Below the pieces are notes generated by a model. It was not told where the DNA came from. It ran no database searches and was given only the letters and a program-made list of their open reading frames with translations. A stretch of 64,000 nucleotides of DNA from positions 1 through 64,000 of the forward strand of contig NZ_JANFPI010000007.1 of the NCBI RefSeq assembly GCF_026552795.1. The letters run 5' to 3'. The stretch comes from Ectorhizobium quercum. GTDB taxonomy: Bacteria; Pseudomonadota; Alphaproteobacteria; Rhizobiales; Rhizobiaceae. Position 1 is the first letter of the stretch. Every line of letters starts with the position of its first letter. This document shows, in pieces, positions 1 through 8,722 of the stretch. A program made the position numbers and the translations under genes.

Positions 1-909
1 GAACACGACAATGCAGCCCTTTCCGAACAGACCGCCAAGGCGCTGACGGCGGCCTCGCAGCTCGGCGGCGAGGTGCATGTGCTGGTCGCCGGCTCTGGCG
101 CGCAGGCCGTCGCCGAAGCCGCCGCGCAGCTTTCCGGCGTTTCCAGGGTGCTTCTGGCCGACGATGCCGCTTACGCCAACGGCCTGCCGGAGCCGCTTTC
201 CGAGCTGATCGTCTCGCTGGCCCCGTCCTATGACGTCATCCTCGGAGCGGCGACCTCCATCGCCAAGAGCGCGCTGCCGCGCGTCGCCGCCCTTCTCGAC
301 GTGATGCAGGTTTCGGAAATCGTCGAAGTCGTCTCCGCCGACACGTTCAAGCGGCCGATCTATGCCGGCAATGCCATCCAGACGGTTCAGTCGACCGACG
401 CGAAGAAGGTGATCACCGTTCGCACCGCCTCCTTCGCCGTGGCGCCCGAAGGCGGCTCGGCGGCCATCGAGGCCGTGGCGTCCGCCGGCGACAAGGGCGC
501 TTCGCGCTTCGTCTCGGAGGAGATCGCGGCGTCGGAACGTCCGGAGCTGACGGCTGCGCGGATCATCATCTCGGGCGGCCGGGCGCTGGGGTCTGCGGAG
601 AAATTCAACGAGGTGATCCTGCCGGTGGCCGACAAGCTCGGCGCCGCCGTCGGCGCATCGCGCGCGGCGGTCGATGCCGGCTATGCTCCGAACGACTGGC
701 AGGTCGGCCAGACCGGCAAGGTGGTGGCGCCGGAGCTTTACATCGCCGCCGGCATCTCGGGCGCGATCCAGCATCTGGCCGGCATGAAGGATTCGAAGGT
801 CATCGTCGCCATCAACAAGGACGAGGAGGCCCCCATCTTCCAGGTCGCCGACTACGGCCTCGTCGCAGACATCTTCGAGGCCCTGCCCGAACTCGAAAAG
901 GCGCTGTGA
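1..909 (+). CDS. etfA: Electron transfer flavoprotein subunit alpha (5' end cut by window)
   Basis: The frame is open from base 1 and encodes 302 residues to the TGA. It begins at E-H-D-N, which in rhizobial EtfA follows about seven residues, so the start codon probably lies some 20 bases outside the window. EtfA with EtfB carries electrons from acyl-CoA dehydrogenases to ETF-ubiquinone oxidoreductase. The C-terminal FAD-binding domain is clear: the [11 protein letters not shown] motif, then [16 protein letters not shown] and the VAINKD segment. Gene order with the 3-hydroxyacyl-CoA dehydrogenase downstream is the usual rhizobial etfBA-hbd arrangement and points to fatty acid or polyhydroxybutyrate metabolism. 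Confidence 0.97.
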   Translation, partial: EHDNAALSEQTAKALTAASQLGGEVHVLVAGSGAQAVAEAAAQLSGVSRVLLADDAAYANGLPEPLSELIVSLAPSYDVILGAATSIAKSALPRVAALLDVMQVSEIVEVVSADTFKRPIYAGNAIQTVQSTDAKKVITVRTASFAVAPEGGSAAIEAVASAGDKGASRFVSEEIAASERPELTAARIIISGGRALGSAEKFNEVILPVADKLGAAVGASRAAVDAGYAPNDWQVGQTGKVVAPELYIAAGISGAIQHLAGMKDSKVIVAINKDEEAPIFQVADYGLVADIFEALPELEKAL

Positions 910-917
910 TTCAAACG

Positions 918-948
918 GGGAGCGGGGCGGCCAGCCCTCCCCGCTCCC
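918..948. terminator. GC-rich hairpin between etfA and hbd
   Basis: GGGAGCGGGG at 918-927 pairs perfectly with CCCCGCTCCC at 939-948 around an 11-base loop. There is no T tract, so it may be an RNA-stabilising or partial-termination hairpin rather than a classical intrinsic terminator. It sits directly after the etfA stop and before the hbd ribosome binding site at about 961. Confidence 0.5.
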
Positions 949-973
949 GGACGGACTTCAGGGAGGAACGGCC

Positions 974-1855
974 ATGACCACCGGCATGACGAAAATCGGC
1001 GTGATCGGCGCGGGGCAGATGGGCTGCGGCATCGCCCATGTCGCAGCCCTCGCCGGCTATGACGTGACGCTCTACGATCTCTCCCGGGATCGCACCGAGG
1101 CCGCGCTCGCCACCATCAACGGCAATCTGGCCCGGCAGGTCGCCAGCGAAAAGATCGCGGAGGACGACCGCAAGGCCGCGCTGTCGCGCATCACCGGTTC
1201 CACCGGCCTTGGCGATCTCGCCCCGATGGATCTGGTCATCGAGGCGGCGACGGAGGACGAGACCGTCAAGCGGAAGATCTACGCCGAGCTTTGCCCGGTC
1301 CTCAATCCCGCCGCCATTCTCGCTACCAACACCTCGTCTCTCTCGATCACCCGGCTTGCGGCGGCCACCGACCGCCCCGAACGCTTCATGGGCATCCACT
1401 TCATGAACCCTGTCCCGGTCATGAAGCTGGTGGAACTGGTGCGCGGAATCGCGACCGAGGAGCGGACCTTCGAAACGGCCAAGGCCTTCGTCGCCTCCCT
1501 CGACAAGGTCGTGACGGTCGCGGAGGATTTCCCGGCCTTCATCGTCAACCGCATCCTTCTGCCGATGATCAATGAGGCCATCTACACGCTGTACGAGGGT
1601 GTCGGCACCGTGGATGGCATCGACACCGCCATGAAGCTCGGCGCGAACCATCCGATGGGGCCGCTTCAGCTCGCGGATTTCATCGGTCTCGACACCTGCC
1701 TGTCGATCATGCAGGTTCTCCATGACGGGCTGGCCGATTCCAAGTACCGTCCCTGCCCGCTGCTGGTGAAATATGTCGAGGCCGGATGGCTGGGCCGCAA
1801 GGCCGGACGCGGCTTCTACGACTACCGCGGCGAAACGCCCGTGCCCACCCGCTGA
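974..1855 (+). CDS. hbdA: 3-hydroxybutyryl-CoA (3-hydroxyacyl-CoA) dehydrogenase
   Basis: A 293-residue protein, the normal length for the short, single-function enzyme. It oxidises 3-hydroxyacyl-CoA with NAD+ in beta-oxidation or the butyrate/PHB pathway. The N-terminal Rossmann motif is GAGQMGCG at residues 12-19. The catalytic pair is visible in the GIHFMNPVPVMKLVELV segment, His142 and Glu154, with SSLSIT at 121-126 before it. The C-terminal helical domain contains the LGANHPMGPLQLADFIGLD substrate-site segment. A GGAGG ribosome binding site lies just upstream of the ATG. It follows etfA by 64 bases on the same strand, so electrons from the acyl-CoA pathway and this step are probably co-expressed. 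PaaH is a possible alternative name. Confidence 0.95.
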   Translation: MTTGMTKIGVIGAGQMGCGIAHVAALAGYDVTLYDLSRDRTEAALATINGNLARQVASEKIAEDDRKAALSRITGSTGLGDLAPMDLVIEAATEDETVKRKIYAELCPVLNPAAILATNTSSLSITRLAAATDRPERFMGIHFMNPVPVMKLVELVRGIATEERTFETAKAFVASLDKVVTVAEDFPAFIVNRILLPMINEAIYTLYEGVGTVDGIDTAMKLGANHPMGPLQLADFIGLDTCLSIMQVLHDGLADSKYRPCPLLVKYVEAGWLGRKAGRGFYDYRGETPVPTR

Positions 1856-1861
1856 ACCGCC

Positions 1862-2575
1862 CTAACCCGGCATGTGGAACCGGATTTCGCCCTCATGCAG
1901 GAAGCAGGCCTTGTCGAACAAGGTCAGGTCCAGCGGGTTCGGAAGCCGCACGTCCTGGATGCCGGGATGGGGCTTCGTGGACAGATCGTACAGCCGGTCG
2001 ATCTGGGAAATGAAGACCATCACCAGCCCCCGCTGGCGCGCGAACAGCTTCAGCCTGCCGACTTGTAAGGCAAGCGGAGGCGTGTCGCGTCTCTGATCCA
2101 GCAGTTGAAGATAGTCGACGACGACCAGCGTACCTGCCGGCGCCGTTTCCAGCGTGGCCATCATGTAATCGGCGCTGATGGCATCGGAGCAGTCGAAGGC
2201 GAACAGATCGCCGAAATGCGCCGGCTCCACCCCGATGGCGCGGAACCGCGCCAGAATGTCCTTCTCCGTATATTCCAGCGTAAAGAAGATGCTGCGTCTG
2301 CCGGACTTCATCGCCTCGACGGCAAGTTCGAGCGCCATCAGGGTCTTGCCTTGGCGCGGCCGGGCACCGAGGAGAACCAGGTCGCCTTCCCTCAGCCGCC
2401 GGGAAAATCGGGTTGCCGGGGCGATTGCGGCGTGTCTGGCCGCCAGCAGACTCCAACTGCGGTAGCCCTCCTGCAAGGCGATGCGGTCGAGCGCTTCATG
2501 CAGGGGAATGGCCTGTTCGCGGGCCAGCAGCCGTGCCTTGCGCTTCAGGCGATGGATAGACGCCGAAAGTTCCAT
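1862..2575 (-). CDS. Orphan DnaB-like (RecA-fold) ATPase
   Basis: A 237-residue protein resembling only the C-terminal ATPase half of replicative helicase DnaB (usually 450-500 residues). It has a Walker A motif GARPRQGKT at 70-78, EYTEKD at 101-106 after the first core strand, a Walker B strand VVVDYLQLLD at 151-160, SQIDR at 190-194, and a final LPNPLDLTLFDKACFLH block like the last DnaB motif. The DnaB N-terminal domain is absent. In its place residues 8-45 form an HEALDRIALQEGY-SW helix segment, a pattern I associate with small DNA-associated or toxin-related proteins. It is convergent with hbd. Its substrate is unknown; a loader-independent helicase or regulatory ATPase is possible. Confidence 0.8.
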   Translation of the reverse strand: MELSASIHRLKRKARLLAREQAIPLHEALDRIALQEGYRSWSLLAARHAAIAPATRFSRRLREGDLVLLGARPRQGKTLMALELAVEAMKSGRRSIFFTLEYTEKDILARFRAIGVEPAHFGDLFAFDCSDAISADYMMATLETAPAGTLVVVDYLQLLDQRRDTPPLALQVGRLKLFARQRGLVMVFISQIDRLYDLSTKPHPGIQDVRLPNPLDLTLFDKACFLHEGEIRFHMPG

Positions 2576-2779
2576 TGATAACCTCCTATCGCGAGCAACA
2601 TTCGCAATCCCTCCGCATGCTTTCGCTCGAACAGTCGGTTCGGTGATCGAAGAGCCCTACAGGAATGCTGCTTTCCCGAAACGGAGGGGGGAGGCATGGG
2701 CTGTGCCGAAATCACAGCATAATCGAATCCTCACGGATTGAAAATCCGGTTCGCACGGATACAGAAGACACGCTTCCGG

Positions 2780-3451
2780 CTACTTCGCCCTCACCGCCGC
2801 ATCCACCAGGGCGAAGGCGTCGGCACCCGCCCACTCGGCGGGGCCGTTCATGGCCGCCGTCAGGCACCCCTCGGCATCGAACAGAAGCGTGGCCGGCAGG
2901 CCGATGGCGAGCCCCTCCTTCTTCACCGCATTGAACACGCCCATCGAATCGTCGCGATAGTAGGCGAGCGAGGCGACCCCGGTTTCGGAGAGGAATGTGC
3001 GCAGCTTCTCGTCGGAGCCGACGTCGATATTGACGGCAACCACCTCGAAATCGTCGCCACCCTTTGCCTTCTCCAGCGCGTCGAGGGCCGGCATCTCCTT
3101 GCGGCAGGGCACGCACCAGGTGGCCCAGAGGTTGAACAGCACGGTCTTGCCCCTGAAGTCGGCAAGGGTCCTGTCCGTGCCGTCCGGCCCCTTGAAGGCG
3201 ATGGCGGAAAGCGGGCGCGGATCGTCGACCGCCGTCATGGTCGCCACCTCGCCCTTGAGGAAGGGTTTCAGCGTCGCAGCCTTCGCCTTCGTGGCCTGAC
3301 ACTGCCCGGAAGCGGCCATCGCCGGCGCATCCGTGTTGCCAGACCCGGTGCGCTTCACGTATACCGCAACGGCCCCGGCTGTCAGGCCGGCGAGCGCCGC
3401 GACAACAACCAGTCTCACGGAGGGAAGCCCGAGCGGCCTTTTCTTCGTCAT
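2780..3451 (-). CDS. tlpA: TlpA-family membrane-anchored thiol:disulfide oxidoreductase
   Basis: A 223-residue protein. Residues 13-32 form one N-terminal membrane anchor, followed by a periplasmic thioredoxin-like domain with the redox motif WCVPC (Cys113 and Cys116) in [16 protein letters not shown]. The PATLLFD segment near the C terminus holds the cis-proline. TlpA proteins reduce apo-cytochrome oxidase subunits or ScoI for copper-centre assembly. The start chosen is ATG at 3451, preceded by GGAG; a far longer reading of the frame runs across argH and is not credible. The gene is divergent from argH with only 27 bases between the start codons, so each promoter must overlap the other gene. 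Confidence 0.92.
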   Translation of the reverse strand: MTKKRPLGLPSVRLVVVAALAGLTAGAVAVYVKRTGSGNTDAPAMAASGQCQATKAKAATLKPFLKGEVATMTAVDDPRPLSAIAFKGPDGTDRTLADFRGKTVLFNLWATWCVPCRKEMPALDALEKAKGGDDFEVVAVNIDVGSDEKLRTFLSETGVASLAYYRDDSMGVFNAVKKEGLAIGLPATLLFDAEGCLTAAMNGPAEWAGADAFALVDAAVRAK

Positions 3452-3478
3452 GTCATTCTCCAGGATGGGCAAAAGCCA

Positions 3479-4882
3479 ATGGCCGATGGAACCAAGGACA
3501 CCAATTCCTCCAACCAGATGTGGGGCGGTCGCTTCGCTTCCGGCCCTGACGCGATCATGGAGGAGATAAATGCCTCCATCGGTTTCGACAAGAAGCTTTT
3601 CGATCAGGATATCCGTGGCTCTATAGCACATGCCACCATGCTGGCGGAGAAGGGAATCATCTCCTCCGAGGATCGTGAAAAGATCGTGACCGGCCTGGAG
3701 ACGATCCGCACCGAGATCGAAAGCGGCAATTTCGAGTTCTCGCGCCAGCTCGAGGACATCCACATGAACATCGAGGCGCGGCTCGCCCACCTCATCGGCC
3801 CGGCCGCCGGCCGCCTGCACACCGCCCGCTCGCGCAACGATCAGGTCGCGGTGGATTTCCGCCTGTGGGTCAAGGAAGAGCTGATGAAGACCGAGAGGGC
3901 GCTGACAGGCCTGATCGAGGCCTTTCTCGACCGCGCGGAGGAACATGCCGGCACGGTCATGCCCGGCTTCACCCACCTCCAGACCGCGCAGCCCGTGACA
4001 TTCGGCCATCATTGCATGGCCTATGTCGAGATGTTCGGCCGCGACCGCAACCGCGTCCGCCACGCCATCGACCATCTGGACGAAAGCCCGCTGGGCGCGG
4101 CGGCTCTCGCCGGCACCGGCTATGCCATCGACCGGCACCTGACGGCCCGCGCGCTCGGCTTCCGCGAGCCGACCCGCAATTCGATCGATTCCGTCTCCGA
4201 CCGCGATTTCGCGCTGGAATTCCTGTCCACCGCGGCGATCTGCGCCACGCATCTGTCGCGCCTGGCGGAGGAAATCGTCATCTGGTCGACGCCGCAATTC
4301 GGCTTCATCCGCCTGTCGGACGCCTTCTCCACCGGCTCCTCCATCATGCCACAGAAGAAGAACCCCGACGCCGCCGAGCTGGTGCGCGCCAAGACGGGCC
4401 GCATCAACGGTTCGCTGGTCGGGCTCCTGACGGTGATGAAGGGCCTGCCGCTCGCCTATTCCAAGGATATGCAGGAAGACAAGGAACAGGTGTTCGACGC
4501 CGCCGAAAGCCTGGAACTGGCGATCGCCGCCATGACCGGCATGGTCCGCGACCTCACCGTCCGCACCGACCGCATGAAGGCCGCCGCCGGCTCCGGATAC
4601 TCCACCGCCACGGATCTCGCCGACTGGCTGGTCCGCGAGGCCGGCCTTCCCTTCCGCGACGCCCATCATGTGACCGGCCGCGCCGTCGCGCTGGCCGAAA
4701 GCAAGGGCTGCGATCTGGCCGAGCTTTCGCTGGAGGAGCTCCAGGGCATCCACCCCGACATCACAAAGGCCGTCTACGACGTTCTGACGGTCGAGGCATC
4801 GGTCGCCAGCCGCAAGAGCTTCGGCGGCACCGCGCCGGCCGAAGTCAAAAAGCAGATCGCCTGGTGGCGCGCGCGCAACTGA
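3479..4882 (+). CDS. argH: Argininosuccinate lyase
   Basis: A 467-residue protein, normal for ArgH. It cleaves argininosuccinate to arginine and fumarate, the last step of arginine synthesis. The fumarase/aspartase superfamily signature [11 protein letters not shown] is at 286-296, the HTARSRNDQ block at 114-122, and the catalytic-histidine block [10 protein letters not shown] at 163-172. The start is the ATG giving MADGTKDT; upstream frame is non-coding by comparison with family length. It is followed by an intrinsic terminator, then the small lipoprotein gene and lysA, the usual rhizobial argH-lysA order. Confidence 0.97.
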   Translation: MADGTKDTNSSNQMWGGRFASGPDAIMEEINASIGFDKKLFDQDIRGSIAHATMLAEKGIISSEDREKIVTGLETIRTEIESGNFEFSRQLEDIHMNIEARLAHLIGPAAGRLHTARSRNDQVAVDFRLWVKEELMKTERALTGLIEAFLDRAEEHAGTVMPGFTHLQTAQPVTFGHHCMAYVEMFGRDRNRVRHAIDHLDESPLGAAALAGTGYAIDRHLTARALGFREPTRNSIDSVSDRDFALEFLSTAAICATHLSRLAEEIVIWSTPQFGFIRLSDAFSTGSSIMPQKKNPDAAELVRAKTGRINGSLVGLLTVMKGLPLAYSKDMQEDKEQVFDAAESLELAIAAMTGMVRDLTVRTDRMKAAAGSGYSTATDLADWLVREAGLPFRDAHHVTGRAVALAESKGCDLAELSLEELQGIHPDITKAVYDVLTVEASVASRKSFGGTAPAEVKKQIAWWRARN

Positions 4883-4910
4883 TCAGTTTTCGAGAACGAC
4901 GCATCAACAG

Positions 4911-4941
4911 AAACAGGATGCACAAGCGCCCTGTTTTTGTT
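4911..4941 (+). terminator. Intrinsic terminator after argH
   Basis: AAACAGG at 4911-4917 pairs with CCTGTTT at 4930-4936 across a 12-base loop, followed by further T residues (TTTTTGTTT). It begins 28 bases after the argH stop. Confidence 0.65.
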
Positions 4942-5003
4942 TATCACCAAGCGTAACGCCAATCCGTGTTCAACGCAGTTCCAGCCGCCGGACAGTGAGC
5001 CCC

Positions 5004-5198
5004 ATGTCTTCGAGATCCTTTCGCACCGTCATGCTTTCTCTCGGCCTTCTCGCCGCCGCGGGCCTTGCCCTCTCCGGCTGCGGGCGCAAGGGCGAACTCG
5101 ATCCGCCGTCCACGCCGACCGAAAAACTCAACCGCCGCGGCAACGACACCAGACCCGCCGTTCAGGACCGGCCCTTCATTCTCGATCCCCTTCTTTGA
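5004..5198 (+). CDS. lptM: Small LptM/YifL-like lipoprotein
   Basis: A 64-residue protein from ATG 5004; a GTG nine bases upstream would add three residues. The signal sequence ends in a lipobox L-S-G-C with Cys26, immediately followed by G-R-K-G-E-L-D-P-P. This matches the CGxKGxLxxP start of the LptM (YifL) family, small outer-membrane lipoproteins that assist disulfide maturation of LptD in enterobacteria. The remainder is a short polar tail. It sits 18 bases before lysA, the same neighbour as yifL next to lysA-type genes elsewhere. Function here is inferred only from family and position. Confidence 0.85.
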   Translation: MSSRSFRTVMLSLGLLAAAGLALSGCGRKGELDPPSTPTEKLNRRGNDTRPAVQDRPFILDPLL

Positions 5199-5216
5199 TC
5201 CGACAGGACGAAAGCC

Positions 5217-6485
5217 GTGAACCATTTTGAATTCCGCAACGGCGTGCTCCATGCCGAAGGCGTACCGGTCCCCGAAATCGCAAAGGCCGTCGGCACCCCC
5301 TTCTACGTCTATTCGACCGCCACCATCGAGCGCCACTACCGCGTCTTCGCCAATGCGTTCAAGGATGCCGATGCGCTGGTCTGCTATGCGCTGAAGGCCA
5401 ATTCCAACGTCGCCGTGCTGAAGACGCTGGCGCGGCTCGGCGCGGGCATGGACGTCGTTTCCGAAGGCGAGCTGCGCCGCGCGCTCGCCGCCGGCGTTCC
5501 CGCCGGCCGCATCATGTTCTCGGGCGTCGGCAAGACGGCGCATGAAATGGATTTCGCGCTGTCGGTCGGTATCTACTGTTTCAACGTCGAATCCCTGCCG
5601 GAACTGGAAGTGCTGAACGCCCGCGCGCTGAAAGCCGGGAAGAAGGCGCGCGTGTCGCTGCGCATCAACCCGGATGTGGATGCCCGCACCCATGCCAAGA
5701 TTTCCACCGGCAAGAAGGAGAACAAGTTCGGCATCTCCTTCAGGAACGCCCGCGAGGCCTACGCCCGCGCGGCGGAGCTGGAAGCCATCGAGATCACCGG
5801 CATCGACATGCACATCGGCAGCCAGATCACCGATCTGCAACCCTTCGAGGACGCCTTCGCCCTGCTGCGCGAACTGGTCGAGACGCTGCGCACCGACGGT
5901 CACACGATCGAGCATGTCGATATCGGCGGGGGCCTCGGCATTCCCTACAAGGCCGATAACGACCCGCCACCGCTGCCGGACGCCTATGCCGAAACCGTCC
6001 TGCGCCAGCTGAAGGGCCTCGGCTGCAAGGTGGTGTGCGAGCCGGGCCGCCTGATCGTCGGCAATGCCGGCATCCTGGTGACGGAAGTCGTCTTCGTGAA
6101 GGATGGCGACGAGAAGAATTTCGTCATCGTCGACGCGGCGATGAACGACCTCATCCGCCCAACGCTCTACGAGGCGTATCACGAGATCGGCCCGGTCGTT
6201 CAGCCGAAGCCCGATGCCCCGCGCATCCGCGCCGACATCGTCGGCCCGGTTTGCGAGACCGGCGACTATCTCGGCCTCGACCGCGAACTCGCCCGCCCCG
6301 CGCCCGGCGACCTGCTCTATGCAGGCTCCGCCGGCGCTTACGGCGCGGTGATGTCGAACACCTACAATTCCCGCCTCCTCGTCCCGGAAGTGCTGGTGAA
6401 GGGCGACGAATTCCACGTCATCCGCCCGCGCGGCACCTACGACGAGCTGATCGGCCTCGATTCCATACCGGGCTGGCTGACATAA
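5217..6485 (+). CDS. lysA: Diaminopimelate decarboxylase
   Basis: A 422-residue PLP enzyme that decarboxylates meso-diaminopimelate to lysine, the last step of lysine synthesis. Fold-type III features are present: the PLP lysine in VCYALKANSN (Lys60), the SEGELRRAL segment, HIGSQI near residue 200, GGGLGIPY, and the CEPGR motif near 275. The second-domain catalytic cysteine lies in the PVCETGDYLG block. The start is GTG at 5217 with AGGA about ten bases upstream; the family N terminus begins at this position. It is probably co-transcribed with the upstream lipoprotein gene. Confidence 0.97.
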   Translation: MNHFEFRNGVLHAEGVPVPEIAKAVGTPFYVYSTATIERHYRVFANAFKDADALVCYALKANSNVAVLKTLARLGAGMDVVSEGELRRALAAGVPAGRIMFSGVGKTAHEMDFALSVGIYCFNVESLPELEVLNARALKAGKKARVSLRINPDVDARTHAKISTGKKENKFGISFRNAREAYARAAELEAIEITGIDMHIGSQITDLQPFEDAFALLRELVETLRTDGHTIEHVDIGGGLGIPYKADNDPPPLPDAYAETVLRQLKGLGCKVVCEPGRLIVGNAGILVTEVVFVKDGDEKNFVIVDAAMNDLIRPTLYEAYHEIGPVVQPKPDAPRIRADIVGPVCETGDYLGLDRELARPAPGDLLYAGSAGAYGAVMSNTYNSRLLVPEVLVKGDEFHVIRPRGTYDELIGLDSIPGWLT

Positions 6486-6518
6486 GCGGTCGGTCGGATC
6501 GATAAATGATGACCCGAT

Positions 6519-6995
6519 ATGGCCTTCGGCGCAGAAAGCATGAAGCATCTTATGTTTGATCTCCGTCCATCCGCTCCCGAAGACGCCGACCGCATCATGG
6601 ACATATGGCGCAAGGCCGTCGATGACACCCATGCCTTCCTGACGCCGGACGATAGAGCCGCAATAGAAAGGGAACTCGCCGCCTTTTTTCCGCAGGTGGA
6701 ACTGATACTCGCCATCGACCCTTCGAAGCGGCCCGTCGGCTTTATGTACCTGCACGACGGGCACATGGAAGCGCTTTTCGTTGATCCGGACCATCACGGA
6801 AAAGGTGTCGGCAGGAAACTCGTGCAGAACGCTCTCGCGTTGCATCCCGCCCTGACGACCGATGTGAACGAGCAGAACGTTCAGGCTGTCGGCTTCTACG
6901 AGCGGATCGGCTTCAAGCGTATGGGACGATCCGAGCGGGATGGTCAGGGACGGCCCTATCCATTGCTGCACCTGCGGTTCCAGCCCGGCGGCTGA
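6519..6995 (+). CDS. GNAT-family N-acetyltransferase
   Basis: A 158-residue protein with the GNAT fold: an N-terminal LRPSAPEDADRIMDIW strand-helix, and acetyl-CoA-binding motif A in EALFVDPDHHGKGVGRKL, where H-H-G-K-G-V-G is the pyrophosphate loop. The C terminus has the usual N-x-Q-A-V-x-F-Y-E-R-I-G-F motif B. The acceptor substrate is unknown. The start is uncertain: in-frame ATGs at 6540 and 6552 would remove 7 or 11 residues, and none has a strong ribosome binding site. It lies 33 bases after lysA on the same strand. Confidence 0.88.
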   Translation: MAFGAESMKHLMFDLRPSAPEDADRIMDIWRKAVDDTHAFLTPDDRAAIERELAAFFPQVELILAIDPSKRPVGFMYLHDGHMEALFVDPDHHGKGVGRKLVQNALALHPALTTDVNEQNVQAVGFYERIGFKRMGRSERDGQGRPYPLLHLRFQPGG

Positions 6996-7010
6996 ACACC
7001 GTCCCCGTCC

Positions 7011-7832
7011 TCACGAGCGCGTGCCGGCCGGATCGCACGAAACATCATTCTCCGGCGTGACATCCTTCAGCTCGGCAAGCCGCTTCACGGCACTCGGCGG
7101 CAGGGTCAGGTGCGGATTGGCGGCGGCGGTCTCGACCAGAAGCGCGTCGCTCGCCTTTTCCATGACGTCCACAAGGGTCTGCATGAACACGTCCTGCGCC
7201 AGCCCCGCTTCGATGGGCGGCAGGATCCTCACCTTGAAATGGCCGGGATAGCGCAACCACGCATTCCGCGGCCAGAACAGGCCGGGATGCATGACGACCG
7301 GCACGACGGGCACCTGAAGCTCGCGATAAAGCCGGCCGATGCCGTGCTTGTAGATCGGCTCGGCGCCGGGCGGACGGCGCGTGCCTTCCGGATAGATGAT
7401 GAGCTGGCGCCCGGTCGCAAGCTCCGCCGAGGTTCTCGCCATCACATCCGCCATCGAGCGGCCCTTAGCGGCCCGGTTCACCGGGATGAGCCGCTGCTTC
7501 TTCATGTACCAGCCGAACAGGGGCAGCCAGAACAGCTCGCGCTTGAGGATATAGACCGGATCGTGCATCCACGGCAGCAGCATGAACGTATCCCAGGCCG
7601 ACTGATGCTTCGGCGCGATGATGGCCGGTCCCTTCGGAAGATGCTCCAGCCCCTCGATCTCGAAGGTCGCGCCGACGATCCAGCCCATCAGCCGGTTGGA
7701 GGATGCGGCCCAGGCCTTCGGAATGCGATAGGAGCGCGGCATCAGGAAGTAGATCGGGCTGAGCACGATCATCCGCACGGTGATGTTGATATAGAAGGCG
7801 AGCTGGAACAGGACCGAACGCAGAAGGATCAT
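7011..7832 (-). CDS. PlsC-type lysophospholipid (1-acylglycerol-3-phosphate) acyltransferase
   Basis: A 273-residue membrane-associated acyltransferase. The HxxxxD catalytic motif is HQSAWD (His76, Asp81), followed by PVNRAAKGRS and the substrate-binding PEGTR at 148-152, and a PVVPVVMHPGLFWPRN segment. One or two hydrophobic segments occupy residues 5-30. PlsC enzymes transfer an acyl chain to lysophosphatidic acid; rhizobia have several paralogs, some making ornithine lipids, so the exact acceptor is uncertain. It is convergent with the acetyltransferase gene and 74 bases downstream of the ydcF-like gene, probably in one transcript. Confidence 0.92.
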   Translation of the reverse strand: MILLRSVLFQLAFYINITVRMIVLSPIYFLMPRSYRIPKAWAASSNRLMGWIVGATFEIEGLEHLPKGPAIIAPKHQSAWDTFMLLPWMHDPVYILKRELFWLPLFGWYMKKQRLIPVNRAAKGRSMADVMARTSAELATGRQLIIYPEGTRRPPGAEPIYKHGIGRLYRELQVPVVPVVMHPGLFWPRNAWLRYPGHFKVRILPPIEAGLAQDVFMQTLVDVMEKASDALLVETAAANPHLTLPPSAVKRLAELKDVTPENDVSCDPAGTRS

Positions 7833-7906
7833 GACGCGATTTTCCGGAATGCCTCGACGGGCGACGCCCCGTGCCTACACGATATCGCCACCGAGAAAAA
7901 GCCGCT

Positions 7907-8644
7907 TCAAAGGGAAGAAGCACCCGTAATGCCGCCCGTGGCCAGCGGATCGCGCAGCCCCGGCGACGAACGCAGGCCGATCAGGTCGCGGACCGTGGCC
8001 ACCGTCACCTTGGCATATTCGGAAAGCAGCGTGCGCAGGGCGTCGGGATCGATGAACCAGTTCTTGACCTTGAGATCGCTGTTGACCACCGGATAGGCGA
8101 TGAAATCGGTATCCGGGTCGGCCCGGCGCAGTTCGAGAAGGCTGCGCGGCATATGATAGTTGTTCGTCACCACGAGGACGCTGCGATAGCCGTGATCGGA
8201 AATCCAGCGCGCCGTTTCGGCGGCATTGCCGATCGTGTCCAGCGCCTGATAGCCCATGTCGACGCAGCAGGAAAACAGCGCGCTCGAACTTCTGGTCAGC
8301 TTGCTGAGACGGGCGGCGGACGTGCCGGGATTGACGCCGGAAATCAGGAGCCGCTCCCCGGCGCCCGAAATCAGCAGGTTCACGGCCTGATCGATCCGCT
8401 GGTATCCGCCCGTCAGCACAACGATGGCGTCCGCCCGGGGCGTTGTTGGCGGCGCGAGCGAAACGACGGAATCGGCAAAGCGCAGGAAGCCGGCGAACAG
8501 GATGCCGAGGCACAGGATGAAAATGGCGCCGAGCACGCGCACGGTCCGCCGAAGCGGACTGCGCCTTGAAAAGAGGCCGTCCGCCACGCCGGACGGCGGT
8601 GCGGCACCCATTTCCTCGTGCTTCGACTCGTGTGATTCCATCAT
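7907..8644 (-). CDS. YdcF-family (DUF218) membrane-anchored protein
   Basis: A 245-residue protein with a cytoplasmic N terminus, one transmembrane segment near residues 33-52, then a DUF218 domain. Recognisable motifs are ADAIVVLTGG with the following ERLLISGV, and the VLVVTNNYHMPRS block, which in YdcF/SanA/ElyC relatives form a Rossmann-like fold. ElyC and SanA affect envelope integrity; enzymatic activity is not established for most members. Start ATG at 8644 (a second ATG follows immediately). It lies downstream of ftsX on the same strand, consistent with an envelope-related transcription unit. Confidence 0.88.
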   Translation of the reverse strand: MMESHESKHEEMGAAPPSGVADGLFSRRSPLRRTVRVLGAIFILCLGILFAGFLRFADSVVSLAPPTTPRADAIVVLTGGYQRIDQAVNLLISGAGERLLISGVNPGTSAARLSKLTRSSSALFSCCVDMGYQALDTIGNAAETARWISDHGYRSVLVVTNNYHMPRSLLELRRADPDTDFIAYPVVNSDLKVKNWFIDPDALRTLLSEYAKVTVATVRDLIGLRSSPGLRDPLATGGITGASSL

Positions 8645-8722
8645 CGATCCATAGCCGCTGATTGCGGCGGACAGCAGACGGTTGACCGAAAATTCTCCCT
8701 GTCCGCCAAGCTTGCCGAAACC

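Noticed and set aside
4944..6971. A 675-codon open frame on the - strand opposite lysA and the acetyltransferase
   Set aside because: Antisense to recognised genes, with low-complexity glycine-, arginine- and aspartate-rich translation.
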